Source: CAIRDP01 sp037138335 (lineage in GTDB: Bacteria; Bacteroidota; Bacteroidia; Bacteroidales; FEN-979). From it: a stretch of DNA of 64,000 bases. The notes beneath the pieces are model-generated. The model was given only the letters and a program-made list of their open reading frames with translations, had not been told where the DNA came from and ran no database searches. The position numbers and the translations under genes are program-made. The stretch covers positions 27,649 to 91,648 of the forward strand of contig JBAXIO010000016.1 in NCBI GenBank assembly GCA_037138335.1, written 5' to 3'. This document shows, one piece after another, positions 51,108 to 59,842 of the stretch (position 1 is its first letter; each line of letters opens with the position of its first letter).

Positions 51108-52601
51108 TTATCTTGTTCTGAAACCGTTAAGAATTTTATATTTCCGGGTGTTGAACTGCCTTACGATCTGGCGGATGAAAAATTCTGAAAAGATCATCCC
51201 GGCAACACCCGCAAGCCCGATGACCATGATCCCCATATCGGGGTTTCCCATGAACGAAAAAGGCAGCCAGATCAATACCGGAAGGCCGAGGAGAGGGATG
51301 GCCAGTAAAAAATGTATGAAATTTGCGCCTTCATAATTGAAGAAAGCCCCCTTGCCCAGGTCGATCCTCCGGGTATTGTAAGTCCCCAGAAACAATATAA
51401 TAAAACTGTTAATGCCCGAATTATACAGAAATGCCGCAAGGTTAATGAGAGCGATCTTATACCCGTAATAGCAATAAGGCAGGGTGATCAGGAAGGAAAG
51501 GCTGTTGACCATGAAGAAGAACCAGTATTTCCCCCTGAAGTAATCATGCATTTTCAGTCCGCAAGTGCAGATCTTGTCGAAGCTGCAACTTTCCCAGGCC
51601 ATGATCAGCTGACCGTGCTGTATCATTAAGATTCCTGTTATCAATAATCCCACGAAAATAAACATCCCCATTCCCGGCGGATGTGCATGAGGCGGGTATA
51701 TCATCATTCCGTATAGCAGGAAAAAAACACCCATAATCAGGTAGGTACGGGGCCTGTTGTTCCGCAGGGTCAGTTTGATCTCCATCAGGGCCAGCCGTCC
51801 TGTGATCCCGAATGCATCGAACACCCCGCTTCCTTTTCCCGAGAACAGCATCCTCTCCTTTTTCGTATCCGCCTCAATATAGCGGTTAACATTGAGAAAA
51901 TACCAGGCGGCCGAATATGCGATGATGACTGCCAGAAGTGGTATGGAGAGCAGGAAGGGATGGCCGGCGATACCGAGCATGGAGGTTGCAAACAACCCTG
52001 AAATGGAATATGCCGACCTTACATCAGCCAGGATAAGCAACCCGGCGGCAGCCAGGAGAATAAATGAAATAAACGGTTTAAGGAGGAAGGCCTTCTTTAG
52101 CAGGAAAGCCAGGTAATTATTCGCAAACACAAACAGGATTATCGCTGCAAGCCAGGATGCGGTATAAAGCCATGCCGAATGGGGCAGCATCGTTTTAAAT
52201 ACAAACGGGAGCAGTATCAGAAGGGGGATGAAATTGAACAGGCTCAGGGCCGATTTGACGAGCAAGAAATTAAACAGGGATGATCTCCTCACCGGGAGGT
52301 GCATGTATGGCGAAATGGAAAGGGCCGGAACCGGTTGCAGGAAAAAACGAAGAATAATATCCGCAATAAAATAATAAAACAAAACCAGAGAAAACCCCCA
52401 GGCAGGGTCATCATCGGGGAAGGCCGACCCAATGATGCGCCCCATAAAAACCCCCAGTATGACCAGGTTGATAGCAACATACAAAAACATGATTGCCAGG
52501 AGAATCCTGATCAGCAAGCCTTTCTCCCAGTAGGAGGACCGTACTGTCTCCTTCCACTGGTGGGAGACCAGTAACTGAAATAACGGAGGCGATACCTTCA
52601 T
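51108..52601 (-). CDS. DUF5687 membrane protein, ABC exporter partner
   Basis: The 497-residue polytopic protein has about 11-12 hydrophobic helices with the DUF5687 opening SPPLFQLLVSHQWKETVRSS and the loop PYMHLPVRRSSLFNFLLVKS. It is the likely membrane subunit for the ATPase immediately downstream. Its ATG overlaps the upstream small gene's stop as TAATG, so the two are translationally coupled. Transport substrate unknown. Confidence 0.9.
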   Translation of the reverse strand: MKVSPPLFQLLVSHQWKETVRSSYWEKGLLIRILLAIMFLYVAINLVILGVFMGRIIGSAFPDDDPAWGFSLVLFYYFIADIILRFFLQPVPALSISPYMHLPVRRSSLFNFLLVKSALSLFNFIPLLILLPFVFKTMLPHSAWLYTASWLAAIILFVFANNYLAFLLKKAFLLKPFISFILLAAAGLLILADVRSAYSISGLFATSMLGIAGHPFLLSIPLLAVIIAYSAAWYFLNVNRYIEADTKKERMLFSGKGSGVFDAFGITGRLALMEIKLTLRNNRPRTYLIMGVFFLLYGMMIYPPHAHPPGMGMFIFVGLLITGILMIQHGQLIMAWESCSFDKICTCGLKMHDYFRGKYWFFFMVNSLSFLITLPYCYYGYKIALINLAAFLYNSGINSFIILFLGTYNTRRIDLGKGAFFNYEGANFIHFLLAIPLLGLPVLIWLPFSFMGNPDMGIMVIGLAGVAGMIFSEFFIRQIVRQFNTRKYKILNGFRTR

Positions 52602-52765
52602 TATTCCAGGTTGCGTTTAAAGAAATACCGGCTGATGAAAATCCCCTGTCCGTTGTTTTCGGCGGGGCTCCGGGTGCCCGTCAGTACTTTGTCGAATTCC
52701 CATCCCTGGCTTCCCGGGCCGTTGATTTCCATTGTAACAGAGATATTCAGGTTAATCTTTTTCAT
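52601..52765 (-). CDS. 54-residue protein heading the DUF5687-ABC operon
   Basis: An ATG at 52763-52765 opens a 54-codon frame. Its product begins MKKINLNISVTMEINGPGSQ and ends SRYFFKRNLE. Its stop TAA overlaps the DUF5687 ATG as TAATG. It has no signal peptide or transmembrane segment and is mixed-charge and beta-like. A -7 box lies 28 bases upstream of it, so it is first in the operon. I recognise no family. The coupling and promoter placement argue that it is real. Confidence 0.65.
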   Translation of the reverse strand: MKKINLNISVTMEINGPGSQGWEFDKVLTGTRSPAENNGQGIFISRYFFKRNLE

Positions 52766-52793
52766 GAATTACATTTTCAGTAAGATACTGGTT

Positions 52794-52801
52794 CAAACAT
52801 A
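52794..52801 (-). promoter_or_regulatory. Putative -7 box of the 54-residue gene and DUF5687-ABC operon
   Basis: The minus strand reads TATGTTTG (TAnnTTTG), 28 bases before the 54-codon gene's ATG. No clear -33 TTG is seen. Confidence 0.45.
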
Positions 52802-52863
52802 AGATTTCGAAAGGGTTGATGTATATTAGGACATAACTCATTCCTAAATCCCCATTTCACAAT

Positions 52864-54966
52864 TCAGATCATAAGGGTAAAAAAGAAGGTGGCTCCTTTT
52901 CCGGTTTCACTTTCTGCCCAGATTCTACCATCATGTTTTTGTATAATCCGCATTACCGTTGCCAGGCCAACACCGGTTCCTGTAAATTGTTCTGCGGTAT
53001 GCAATCGCTGGAATGGCCTGAACAATTTTTCATAAAGGTTCATATCAAAACCGATCCCGTTATCGTGAAGGAAAATGACAGCTTTGCCATCCTGATCGAG
53101 GCGGCCGAACTGAATGGATGGATTTGTTGTTTTGCCTGTATATTTCCATGCATTATCCAGCAGGTTCTGGATGACAATCCTTAGAAGGTGGCGATCGCCC
53201 GTCACCCTGACCTCCGGTTGTATTATAATTTCAACTTCCCGCTGGGGATCAGTTTCCCTTATGGTTTTAAAAACTTCCTGTACTAGTTCACTTAAATCAA
53301 ACCCCTCTTTAATTAACTCTTTGCGTGTAATCCTGGATAAGTTAAGAATATCCTCAATCAGTTGATTCATCTCCTGTGAAGAGTTCTCAATACGGGCAAT
53401 GAAATCCTTCCCGGTTTCATCTAAAAGGGAAGAATAATCTTCAAGCAAAGCCCTGCTCATCCCTTTAATTCTCCTCGCAGGTGCACGTAGATCATGAGAC
53501 ACAGAATAGGAGAAGGATTCAAGCTCGGAGTAAGCAGCCTCCAGTTCAGCCGTCCTGGAGATTACCTTTTGCTCCAGTTCATCGGCAAATTGTTTTACCT
53601 CCAGCTGGGCCTTTTTCCTGATCTGAATTTCCTCAAGGAGCTCTTTTGTCCGTTCCGAAACAAGGACCTCAAGCTCTTTTTCCCTGATCTGCCGGATGCG
53701 GTATTTAAATATGAAAACCAGAACGGCCAGGATCAGGATGATTACTATAAGTATGAAGTAGTTGATATAGGTTCTTTGCTTTCCTACCTTTAAGGACTCT
53801 ATTACATTCTCCTTTTTGAGTATCTCTATCTGGTTCTCTTTCTTTTCAGTTTCATATTTAGCCTGGAGATCGATCATTTGTCTTTGGCTTTCAGAATTGA
53901 GCAGGCTGTCTTTGAATTTGCCTGCCTCAAGACTATAATAAAGAGCCTTTTGGAAATCCTTGTGTTCTGTGTATATCATTCTCAGGCTGTCGCAAAGCGC
54001 TTTTTTAAGTTCAATATCAGTGCTGATCCCCATTGCTTTTTCTTTATACTGAATTGCTTTGGTATAATCTCCTGACGTCCTGTAGATCTCCGCGATATTT
54101 GCATAAGAATAAGCAATTCCTTCCAGGTTATTCAATTCCTCTTCAAACCTGAGCGATTTACGCTGATAAATTAACGCCCTGGAGATATCCCCCTTTTTAA
54201 GGTAAATGTTTGCCATATTACAAAACATGTTCGCAATACCTTTTTTATCATTGAGTTTCTGGTATATGGCAAGCGCCCTTTTATAACAAGCCATGGCCTT
54301 AGCCTCACCCTGTGCATCAACATACAAGTATAATATGCCGATATTATTCAGGTTGAGAGCAATCCCATATTGATCACCACTGATGCTGTCTATCTCAAAA
54401 GAACGCTTATAATATTTAAGTGCTTTTTTATAATCGTGCATATTGTGATATAAATGAGCCAGTGAATAAACCGCAGCTGATATCCTTTCCTTATCTCCTA
54501 TCTCTTCTGCAACAGTCAAACTTTTCAGATGAAATTCGAGCGCTTCGTTATAGTTGTTCAAAAGCCTGTAAGAGACTCCTGTAGCATTCAGGCAATATGC
54601 CTCAGCCTTTCGATCATGCCGGTCCTGGTTTAATTTGGTCGCCTGCTTATACCATGCTATGGCATTCTGGAAATCATTCAGCCCCCAGTAAGCCTCGGCA
54701 ATATTTTTCATTGCCTCGCTTTCTTCCTTAAGCAATGATTTTGTTTGAGAAAGGCGCAGGGCTTCCTCTGCTGCTTTTCTGGCCTGGTAAAACCGATTGT
54801 GGTTGCAGTAAAAAACCGACAGTGCATTCAGGGTATCGGCCTGTTCTTTGTCTGACATACCTGAGATTGCCCGCATGATGCTGTCGGTACGATCGGTTTG
54901 CCCCGGGGCAATTACAGTATAAAAACAGGAAAGAAAAAGGAGATAATATGAAAGTTTTAGTCTCAT
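52864..54966 (-). CDS. TPR sensor histidine kinase
   Basis: The 700-residue protein has a signal peptide (to about residue 22), then periplasmic TPR repeats (~40-345: DKEQADTLNALSVFYCNHNR, AYCLNATGVSYRLLNNYNEA and others). A coiled coil precedes one transmembrane helix (~400-420). A cytoplasmic HisKA domain has SHDLRAP, and the HATPase has the N-box LLDNAWKY, G1 DNGIGFD and G2 GTGVGLATV. No response regulator gene is adjacent. This is the usual Bacteroidota TPR-kinase design, possibly sensing peptide or envelope signals. Confidence 0.93.
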   Translation of the reverse strand: MRLKLSYYLLFLSCFYTVIAPGQTDRTDSIMRAISGMSDKEQADTLNALSVFYCNHNRFYQARKAAEEALRLSQTKSLLKEESEAMKNIAEAYWGLNDFQNAIAWYKQATKLNQDRHDRKAEAYCLNATGVSYRLLNNYNEALEFHLKSLTVAEEIGDKERISAAVYSLAHLYHNMHDYKKALKYYKRSFEIDSISGDQYGIALNLNNIGILYLYVDAQGEAKAMACYKRALAIYQKLNDKKGIANMFCNMANIYLKKGDISRALIYQRKSLRFEEELNNLEGIAYSYANIAEIYRTSGDYTKAIQYKEKAMGISTDIELKKALCDSLRMIYTEHKDFQKALYYSLEAGKFKDSLLNSESQRQMIDLQAKYETEKKENQIEILKKENVIESLKVGKQRTYINYFILIVIILILAVLVFIFKYRIRQIREKELEVLVSERTKELLEEIQIRKKAQLEVKQFADELEQKVISRTAELEAAYSELESFSYSVSHDLRAPARRIKGMSRALLEDYSSLLDETGKDFIARIENSSQEMNQLIEDILNLSRITRKELIKEGFDLSELVQEVFKTIRETDPQREVEIIIQPEVRVTGDRHLLRIVIQNLLDNAWKYTGKTTNPSIQFGRLDQDGKAVIFLHDNGIGFDMNLYEKLFRPFQRLHTAEQFTGTGVGLATVMRIIQKHDGRIWAESETGKGATFFFTLMI

Positions 54967-55054
54967 ATTTAACAGGCTTCAGGTAATTTAACCTTGATAC
55001 ACCCCCGGGATTAATGGCAACTCCGGTAAGATATAACAATACAGTATATAAGAT

Positions 55055-55084
55055 CAAATATAGGGAAGAAAAGTCCATTTGCAA
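55055..55084 (-). promoter_or_regulatory. Putative promoter of the TPR histidine kinase
   Basis: On the minus strand TTG (55084-55082) and TATATTTG (55062-55055) are 19 bases apart, an excellent -33/-7 match. The remaining spacer to 55223 is AT-rich and shows no other feature. Confidence 0.6.
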
Positions 55085-55223
55085 CACAAACTGCATGTTT
55101 AGATGATTATAATGTTAATTATATGTTAAGAATGAGGGGCCTTAAGAATATTTCCATGATTATGGTGTTTAATAGTAAATGGAAGATAATAACATTCCGT
55201 AAACCATCAATACTAATAAAAAA

Positions 55224-55442
55224 ATGAAAGCAACTCACAATGTTTCAACCAACGATATCTTTGATAACAGGTTGAGCGTTTCGAACCATACACGCAGAGT
55301 TCCAAAAGCCAAAACTGCAACGGGCTCTTTGACAGGCAAGTATCCAATCATCCTTAATGACGGCAGAACGATCATATACGTCACCGATAAAAGCAGGGAA
55401 GAAGAGATAAGGTCAAAGTATGCACTGAAAAAGTTCTTATGA
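55224..55442 (+). CDS. Small orphan protein, paralogue of 37796
   Basis: The 72-residue basic protein has the core TGSLTGKYPIILNDGRTIIY and the helix REEEIRSKYALKKFL. It shares 22 of 44 hand-aligned positions with the 37796 product. No signal peptide or membrane segment is visible. It faces the 3' end of the T9SS gene at 55491 after 48 bases, the same arrangement as its paralogue. Function unknown. Confidence 0.7.
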   Translation: MKATHNVSTNDIFDNRLSVSNHTRRVPKAKTATGSLTGKYPIILNDGRTIIYVTDKSREEEIRSKYALKKFL

Positions 55443-55490
55443 ATAGTATTTTTGCTGCCGTTGATATTGTTTGACTGAGGTCAGATGTTC

Positions 55491-56936
55491 TCAATCAAGG
55501 TTGATCTTGTAAACCAGTATTTCATTATCAACCAGGACTTTTACAAAATACATTCCTCTTAGCCTTGTTGACAGGTCCAGGTTTATGCTGTGTTTAAAGG
55601 TTGTTGTCTGAATATTTTTGCCTTCAATGGTATAAAGATCAAGGACAGCATACTCGTCCTTTGATTTTTCCAATGAAACCGTCACCAGGCCGTGCGTCGG
55701 GTTTGGAAAGATCCTGACAGCTTTTCCCATATTCCCGGCCTGGTTAATTCCAATCGTTTCTTTTACAAGAATCCCCATGGTGGTGGAAGTTGAAGCACCG
55801 GCCGTGTCGGTGGCTTTCAGATTGACATAGAGGTTTCCGAGGGAGACAGGCGTCCCTGAAAATGTGGCTGTGATCGTATCAAAAGTCAGCCAGGAAGGTA
55901 AAGGGTTTCCATTGAGGAGTTTTGCGCTGTAGGTAAGAGTGTTGTTCCCGTCGTCATCTATAAAAGTAGTGTCGGGGATAGTGTAAACAAACAGCTGGTT
56001 AAGTACGGCCGTCGGTGAAGGGACAGGGGTTTTAACATAAGGGATGAAATTGGTGTATTTCAGGCTGTCGATAAAACCCGACGACACCCAGTACATGTCG
56101 CTGTTACTCCCGTAAGTCATATACAGGCCGTCGTGGGTGATATCCCCTGCTGTTTCATCGTCAGGGGTATTGATGACATTCCCCAGGTTCTTTGGATTAG
56201 TCCAGCTGCCATCCGTTTTCCGATATGCAATGTACAGATCATGCTGTCCGTAACCACCGTCTCTGATCGATTTGAATATCATATAAGTCTCCCCCGGTGA
56301 AACATAGGGGTCCCCCCAGGTCTGGGTTCCCACGTAGTTGATTGGGTTCTTAAGTATGACCCTGCTTTGATATACGCCATTGCTGTACTGGCTCCTGCAG
56401 ATGTATCCTATTTCACTTGAAAAATAGATGGATGAATCTCCCACAATACAGGGATGATACTGGTATGACTCGGAATTCGGCGGGTTGCCCAGGCTGACCG
56501 GGCTGCTCCAGTTTTCACCCTGCTTTTCGGAGTAGCAGAGATCTACAATCCCGTTATGATTGAGCGCATTTGATGCAAACAGGTACAGGCGGTTGCCGTT
56601 GTATGCAAAAAAAGGCTCCCCTGTAGCCCTGCCGAACGAGAACGGGACGGTATCAGGCGTGCTCCAGTGGTTGTTTGAATAAGTTGAATACATGGTATAA
56701 GGGGTTCCCGGATTGGGATATTTTTCGATAAAGAAAAACACCGATGTCCCATCGGGGGAAAAGGTGATTACTGCTTCTTTCCGGTTCGGTAAAGAAACAA
56801 TGCCCGGCGCAAATACCTTGGGTACGCTGCCCGGAGGGGTCTGCCCGAAGTAAAGGCTGTCGGGAGGGATTAACCGGGCCTGGGCAATGCTTCCGAAGAT
56901 AAGAAGCAAAATGGTTGTCAGAATGGATGTTTTCAT
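55491..56936 (-). CDS. T9SS-exported PD40/WD40-like beta-propeller protein, tandem copy A
   Basis: The 481-residue protein has a signal peptide (to near IAQA) and a conserved IPPDSLYFGQTPPGS lead. PD40/WD40-like propeller blades follow (about 55-320: ITFSPDGTSVFFFIEKYP, later GQHDLYIAYRKTDGSWT). Next comes an Ig/cadherin-like putative-Ig domain (about 320-395: FIDDDGNNTLTYSAKLLNGN) and a T9SS C-terminal domain (VRIFPNPTHGLVTVSLEKS). The second copy, 57044-58477, is very similar, including long identical stretches in the Ig-like domain. Both probably form part of the secreted surface. Confidence 0.9.
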   Translation of the reverse strand: MKTSILTTILLLIFGSIAQARLIPPDSLYFGQTPPGSVPKVFAPGIVSLPNRKEAVITFSPDGTSVFFFIEKYPNPGTPYTMYSTYSNNHWSTPDTVPFSFGRATGEPFFAYNGNRLYLFASNALNHNGIVDLCYSEKQGENWSSPVSLGNPPNSESYQYHPCIVGDSSIYFSSEIGYICRSQYSNGVYQSRVILKNPINYVGTQTWGDPYVSPGETYMIFKSIRDGGYGQHDLYIAYRKTDGSWTNPKNLGNVINTPDDETAGDITHDGLYMTYGSNSDMYWVSSGFIDSLKYTNFIPYVKTPVPSPTAVLNQLFVYTIPDTTFIDDDGNNTLTYSAKLLNGNPLPSWLTFDTITATFSGTPVSLGNLYVNLKATDTAGASTSTTMGILVKETIGINQAGNMGKAVRIFPNPTHGLVTVSLEKSKDEYAVLDLYTIEGKNIQTTTFKHSINLDLSTRLRGMYFVKVLVDNEILVYKINLD

Positions 56937-56995
56937 TGGATAAATCTGTTTATTGTTGTTTCTTTCAATGCAAAATAAGCATGGAAATTAACCGG

Positions 56996-57027
56996 AATCG
57001 ACCTGTTGCGTGTAAACGGACTGTTTC
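56996..57027. promoter_or_regulatory. 32-bp block conserved upstream of tandem T9SS gene A
   Basis: Beginning AATCGACCTG, this block is identical at 25 of 32 positions to 58532-58563 upstream of the second T9SS gene. Six of the seven changes are transitions. It lies 60 bases from the ATG at 56936. It may be a shared regulatory site or simply duplication residue. Confidence 0.5.
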
Positions 57028-57043
57028 AGGGGAAATTTGCGGT

Positions 57044-58477
57044 CTATTGAATGCAAATTTTTCTGATTGTTGTTTCATCATCGATAAACAGCTTAAGGAT
57101 ACAGATCCCTTTAGGGCAGCCGGTTAAATCGAGGCATACATCCTTTTGGAAGGTACTTGTCAGGATGACTTTACCCTGCAGATTGCATATCTCTGCTCTC
57201 GCAGTTTTATTTGGCATTGAACTTAAAGATATGTTTATCAGTCCGTTTGTCGGATTAGGATAGATCAAAACACCTTCAGGCTGGCCTTTTACCTGGTCAA
57301 TTGAAACGTGATCTGTTACCGTGATTTTAAAGCTTGTTGAAGCAGATGCCCCGGCAGTGTCAGTGGCTGTTATTTTGATATTCAGAATTTCGACTGCGGT
57401 TGGCGTGCCCGAAAACGTTGCCGTGATGGTATCGAAAGACAGCCATGAGGGTAAAGGGTTTCCATTCAGAAGTTTGGCACTGTATGTGAGTGTATTGTTG
57501 CCATCGTCATCGATAAAGGTGGTGTCGGGGATGGTATAAATAAACACCTGGTTGAACACAGTCGTTTGGGATGGGATAAGATTTTTAACATAAGGGATAA
57601 AATTAGTATGTTTCAGACTATCGATAAAACCTGATCCCACCCAATAAATATCATTATTCGACACATAGGTCATATATAAATTATCGTCGGTGATTTCACT
57701 TCCGCATTCAGAGGTGGATGTATTTATTTTACTTCCCAGGTTTTTTGGGTTAGTCCATGAGCCGTCACTTTTTTTGTAGGCGATATATAAATCAGTGCCC
57801 CCGAAACCGCCGGGCCTGGAAGAATTGAAAATAAAATAGCTCTCGTCAGGCGCTACAAAAGGATTGCCCCATGCCTGGTTTGGATCGTTGAACAGGGCCG
57901 GCAATATAATCCTTGGAGTGTAGGCTCCATTCTGGAATTTAGAATAACAGATCAATCCCACAGAGTTTTCGAAATAAATCGAACTGTCTGCCACAACACA
58001 GGGATGGTACTCATCCTGGACGGTATTCAGGGGTGTTCCAAGGTTAATGGGTTCGCTCCATACCGAACCATTTTTCACACTATAACACAGATCTGCCCCT
58101 CCAACGGGATTGGGTGGATTATAAGCGTAATAATATACTCTTTGTCCGCCGGGCGAATAAATCGCTTCCTCAGCCGACCTGGTTGTTGAAAAAGAAACGG
58201 TAGCGGGACCTGTCCAATGGTTATTTTCATATTTCATGATCATGGTGCGCTTATTTGGCCAGTTCCCTAAGGCGAACAGCATTTCATCCCCGGCCGGCGA
58301 GATGGAAATGCCATATTCAACTCTTCCGGGTACTGATATAATGCCCGGGGCAAAAATCCTGGGTGTGCTACCCGGAGGTGTTTGTCCAAAGTACAAACTG
58401 TCGGGTGGAATTGTTTGAGAGGATGCCATAAATCCAAACAAAAGGAAAAGGACTAAGGTAATTGCTGCTTTTTTCAT
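57044..58477 (-). CDS. T9SS-exported PD40/WD40-like beta-propeller protein, tandem copy B
   Basis: The 477-residue protein has the same architecture as copy A: signal peptide (to near ASSQ), TIPPDSLYFGQTPPGSTPRI, PD40-like blades and the Ig-like FIDDDGNNTLTYSAKLLNGN. The C-terminal sorting domain is GVLIYPNPTNGLINISLSSM, ending IRKICIQ. I use the ATG at 58477 (MKKAAITLVLFLL), which gives the signal peptide; the longer frame to 58528 adds 17 residues. The strong similarity to copy A indicates a fairly recent tandem duplication. Confidence 0.9.
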   Translation of the reverse strand: MKKAAITLVLFLLFGFMASSQTIPPDSLYFGQTPPGSTPRIFAPGIISVPGRVEYGISISPAGDEMLFALGNWPNKRTMIMKYENNHWTGPATVSFSTTRSAEEAIYSPGGQRVYYYAYNPPNPVGGADLCYSVKNGSVWSEPINLGTPLNTVQDEYHPCVVADSSIYFENSVGLICYSKFQNGAYTPRIILPALFNDPNQAWGNPFVAPDESYFIFNSSRPGGFGGTDLYIAYKKSDGSWTNPKNLGSKINTSTSECGSEITDDNLYMTYVSNNDIYWVGSGFIDSLKHTNFIPYVKNLIPSQTTVFNQVFIYTIPDTTFIDDDGNNTLTYSAKLLNGNPLPSWLSFDTITATFSGTPTAVEILNIKITATDTAGASASTSFKITVTDHVSIDQVKGQPEGVLIYPNPTNGLINISLSSMPNKTARAEICNLQGKVILTSTFQKDVCLDLTGCPKGICILKLFIDDETTIRKICIQ

Positions 58478-58531
58478 AATGGGTGTGTTTTTTTGTGAAT
58501 CAGCTGCAAATTGAGCTAAAAGAAACACCCA

Positions 58532-58563
58532 AATCGACCTGCTACAGGTAAATGGACTATTTT
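58532..58563. promoter_or_regulatory. 32-bp block conserved upstream of tandem T9SS gene B
   Basis: The second copy of the block described at 56996-57027, 55 bases from the ATG at 58477. Here it contains a perfect 5-bp dyad with a 3-base spacer (ACCTG and CAGGT), which is degraded in the first copy. Confidence 0.5.
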
Positions 58564-58593
58564 CTTGCTTTTATTTCCTTTTTGAATTGACCG

Positions 58594-59829
58594 CTATCGG
58601 TCTTTTGTATCTGTTTGTTTTTTCAATATTCTTCTCAATTGCTCTATATGATTTCTTCCTTCCAAATAGTCCGGATTCAATTCTGTTGATTTCTCATAGT
58701 TAATCAATGCTAAATCCTCTTCTTTGTTTTTCAAATAGGCAGCGGCCAAAGTGCTATAAGCACTCCAGGAATCAGGCGATATTTTTACACTGATTCTAAA
58801 AACACCGATGGCTGCACTGTAGTTATTCTTTTCAATCCAGGAATTTCCAATTTCATTAATCTTGTTTGCAAATATGCGGATCAGCTTAATATTTTTTTTG
58901 AAAAGTGTACTTGTGACATTATTATACCTTATTGAATCACTTAGGATATCTTCACTTTTATATAAATCCAGAGAACTATTTATTGCATTATAGTTATTCA
59001 AAAAGTCCTGCCCTTTTTTATTCTCCGGAAATAAATCAGGAATGACCAGACTGTAGTCCTTCATTTTAAGTTCCTGATTTAAATTGAATTTCACAACATG
59101 TGTATAATCCCTAAAAAAGTACAGATAAATTGTACCTTCCTTTAGATCATAAATGCTAGTATACATGGTGCCTGCACCCCAATTTCTTTCCTGATGCATG
59201 GTATCCATAACGGATGAGCAAAAACTGATGCTGGTGTCCTTTTTACTTTCCAATAATCTCTTTCCTTTATGATAAATCGGGATGTTTATTTCATTTTCAT
59301 CTTTTACCTGTGATGGATAAAAGTTTGAGAGAACGTAGGATTGATTATTTCCGGTAATTAACGAATCTCCTTCAACAACAAGATATTTTCCTGTTTTATC
59401 AATGAATAAAAACATGGATGTCTCCAAGCCATGCAAATTATATTGAATTAAATATTTTTTTACATCCTCAACAAGGGTGCATTTTTTCATTATATCCTTC
59501 AAAAAATTCACATCGAGGCTCTTTTTCCCCAAGGTGTCATTAATTGCTAAATAATCCATCGAGAACCCGTCAAATACAAGGCCTGCCTGGTTCATTCCTC
59601 CTTGAGGCCAAAAATCATCATATCCTACATATACAGCCCCGTATTCATTAACCTTCCCTTGTTCAAACCAAATTCGGGAATTGGGATTCCAGTAATCTTC
59701 ATTATTGCCAACCATTGTTTTGCCGAACACGGTTAATTTGAACATACTACAACCAAATGAGGCTTGGATTAAACTAAAAACCAAAATTAATACAGTAAAA
59801 ATCGTCACTATTATTTTCCTGTCTTTCAT
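58594..59829 (-). CDS. Ntn-hydrolase-like protein (C45/choloylglycine-type) with TPR tail
   Basis: The 411-residue exported protein has a signal peptide (1-26) directly followed by Cys27 (FGCSMFKLTVFGKTMVGNNE). This is the position and context of the N-terminal nucleophile in C45 acyltransferase and choloylglycine-hydrolase-type Ntn hydrolases, with the following G-N-x-D/E segment. The C-terminal ~80 residues form TPR helices (SAYSTLAAAYLKNKEEDLAL). Substrate unknown; it could be an amide or acyl-transfer enzyme. It lies in an AT-rich block unlike its neighbours. Confidence 0.75.
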   Translation of the reverse strand: MKDRKIIVTIFTVLILVFSLIQASFGCSMFKLTVFGKTMVGNNEDYWNPNSRIWFEQGKVNEYGAVYVGYDDFWPQGGMNQAGLVFDGFSMDYLAINDTLGKKSLDVNFLKDIMKKCTLVEDVKKYLIQYNLHGLETSMFLFIDKTGKYLVVEGDSLITGNNQSYVLSNFYPSQVKDENEINIPIYHKGKRLLESKKDTSISFCSSVMDTMHQERNWGAGTMYTSIYDLKEGTIYLYFFRDYTHVVKFNLNQELKMKDYSLVIPDLFPENKKGQDFLNNYNAINSSLDLYKSEDILSDSIRYNNVTSTLFKKNIKLIRIFANKINEIGNSWIEKNNYSAAIGVFRISVKISPDSWSAYSTLAAAYLKNKEEDLALINYEKSTELNPDYLEGRNHIEQLRRILKKQTDTKDR

Positions 59830-59842
59830 GAAACCTGGTTTG

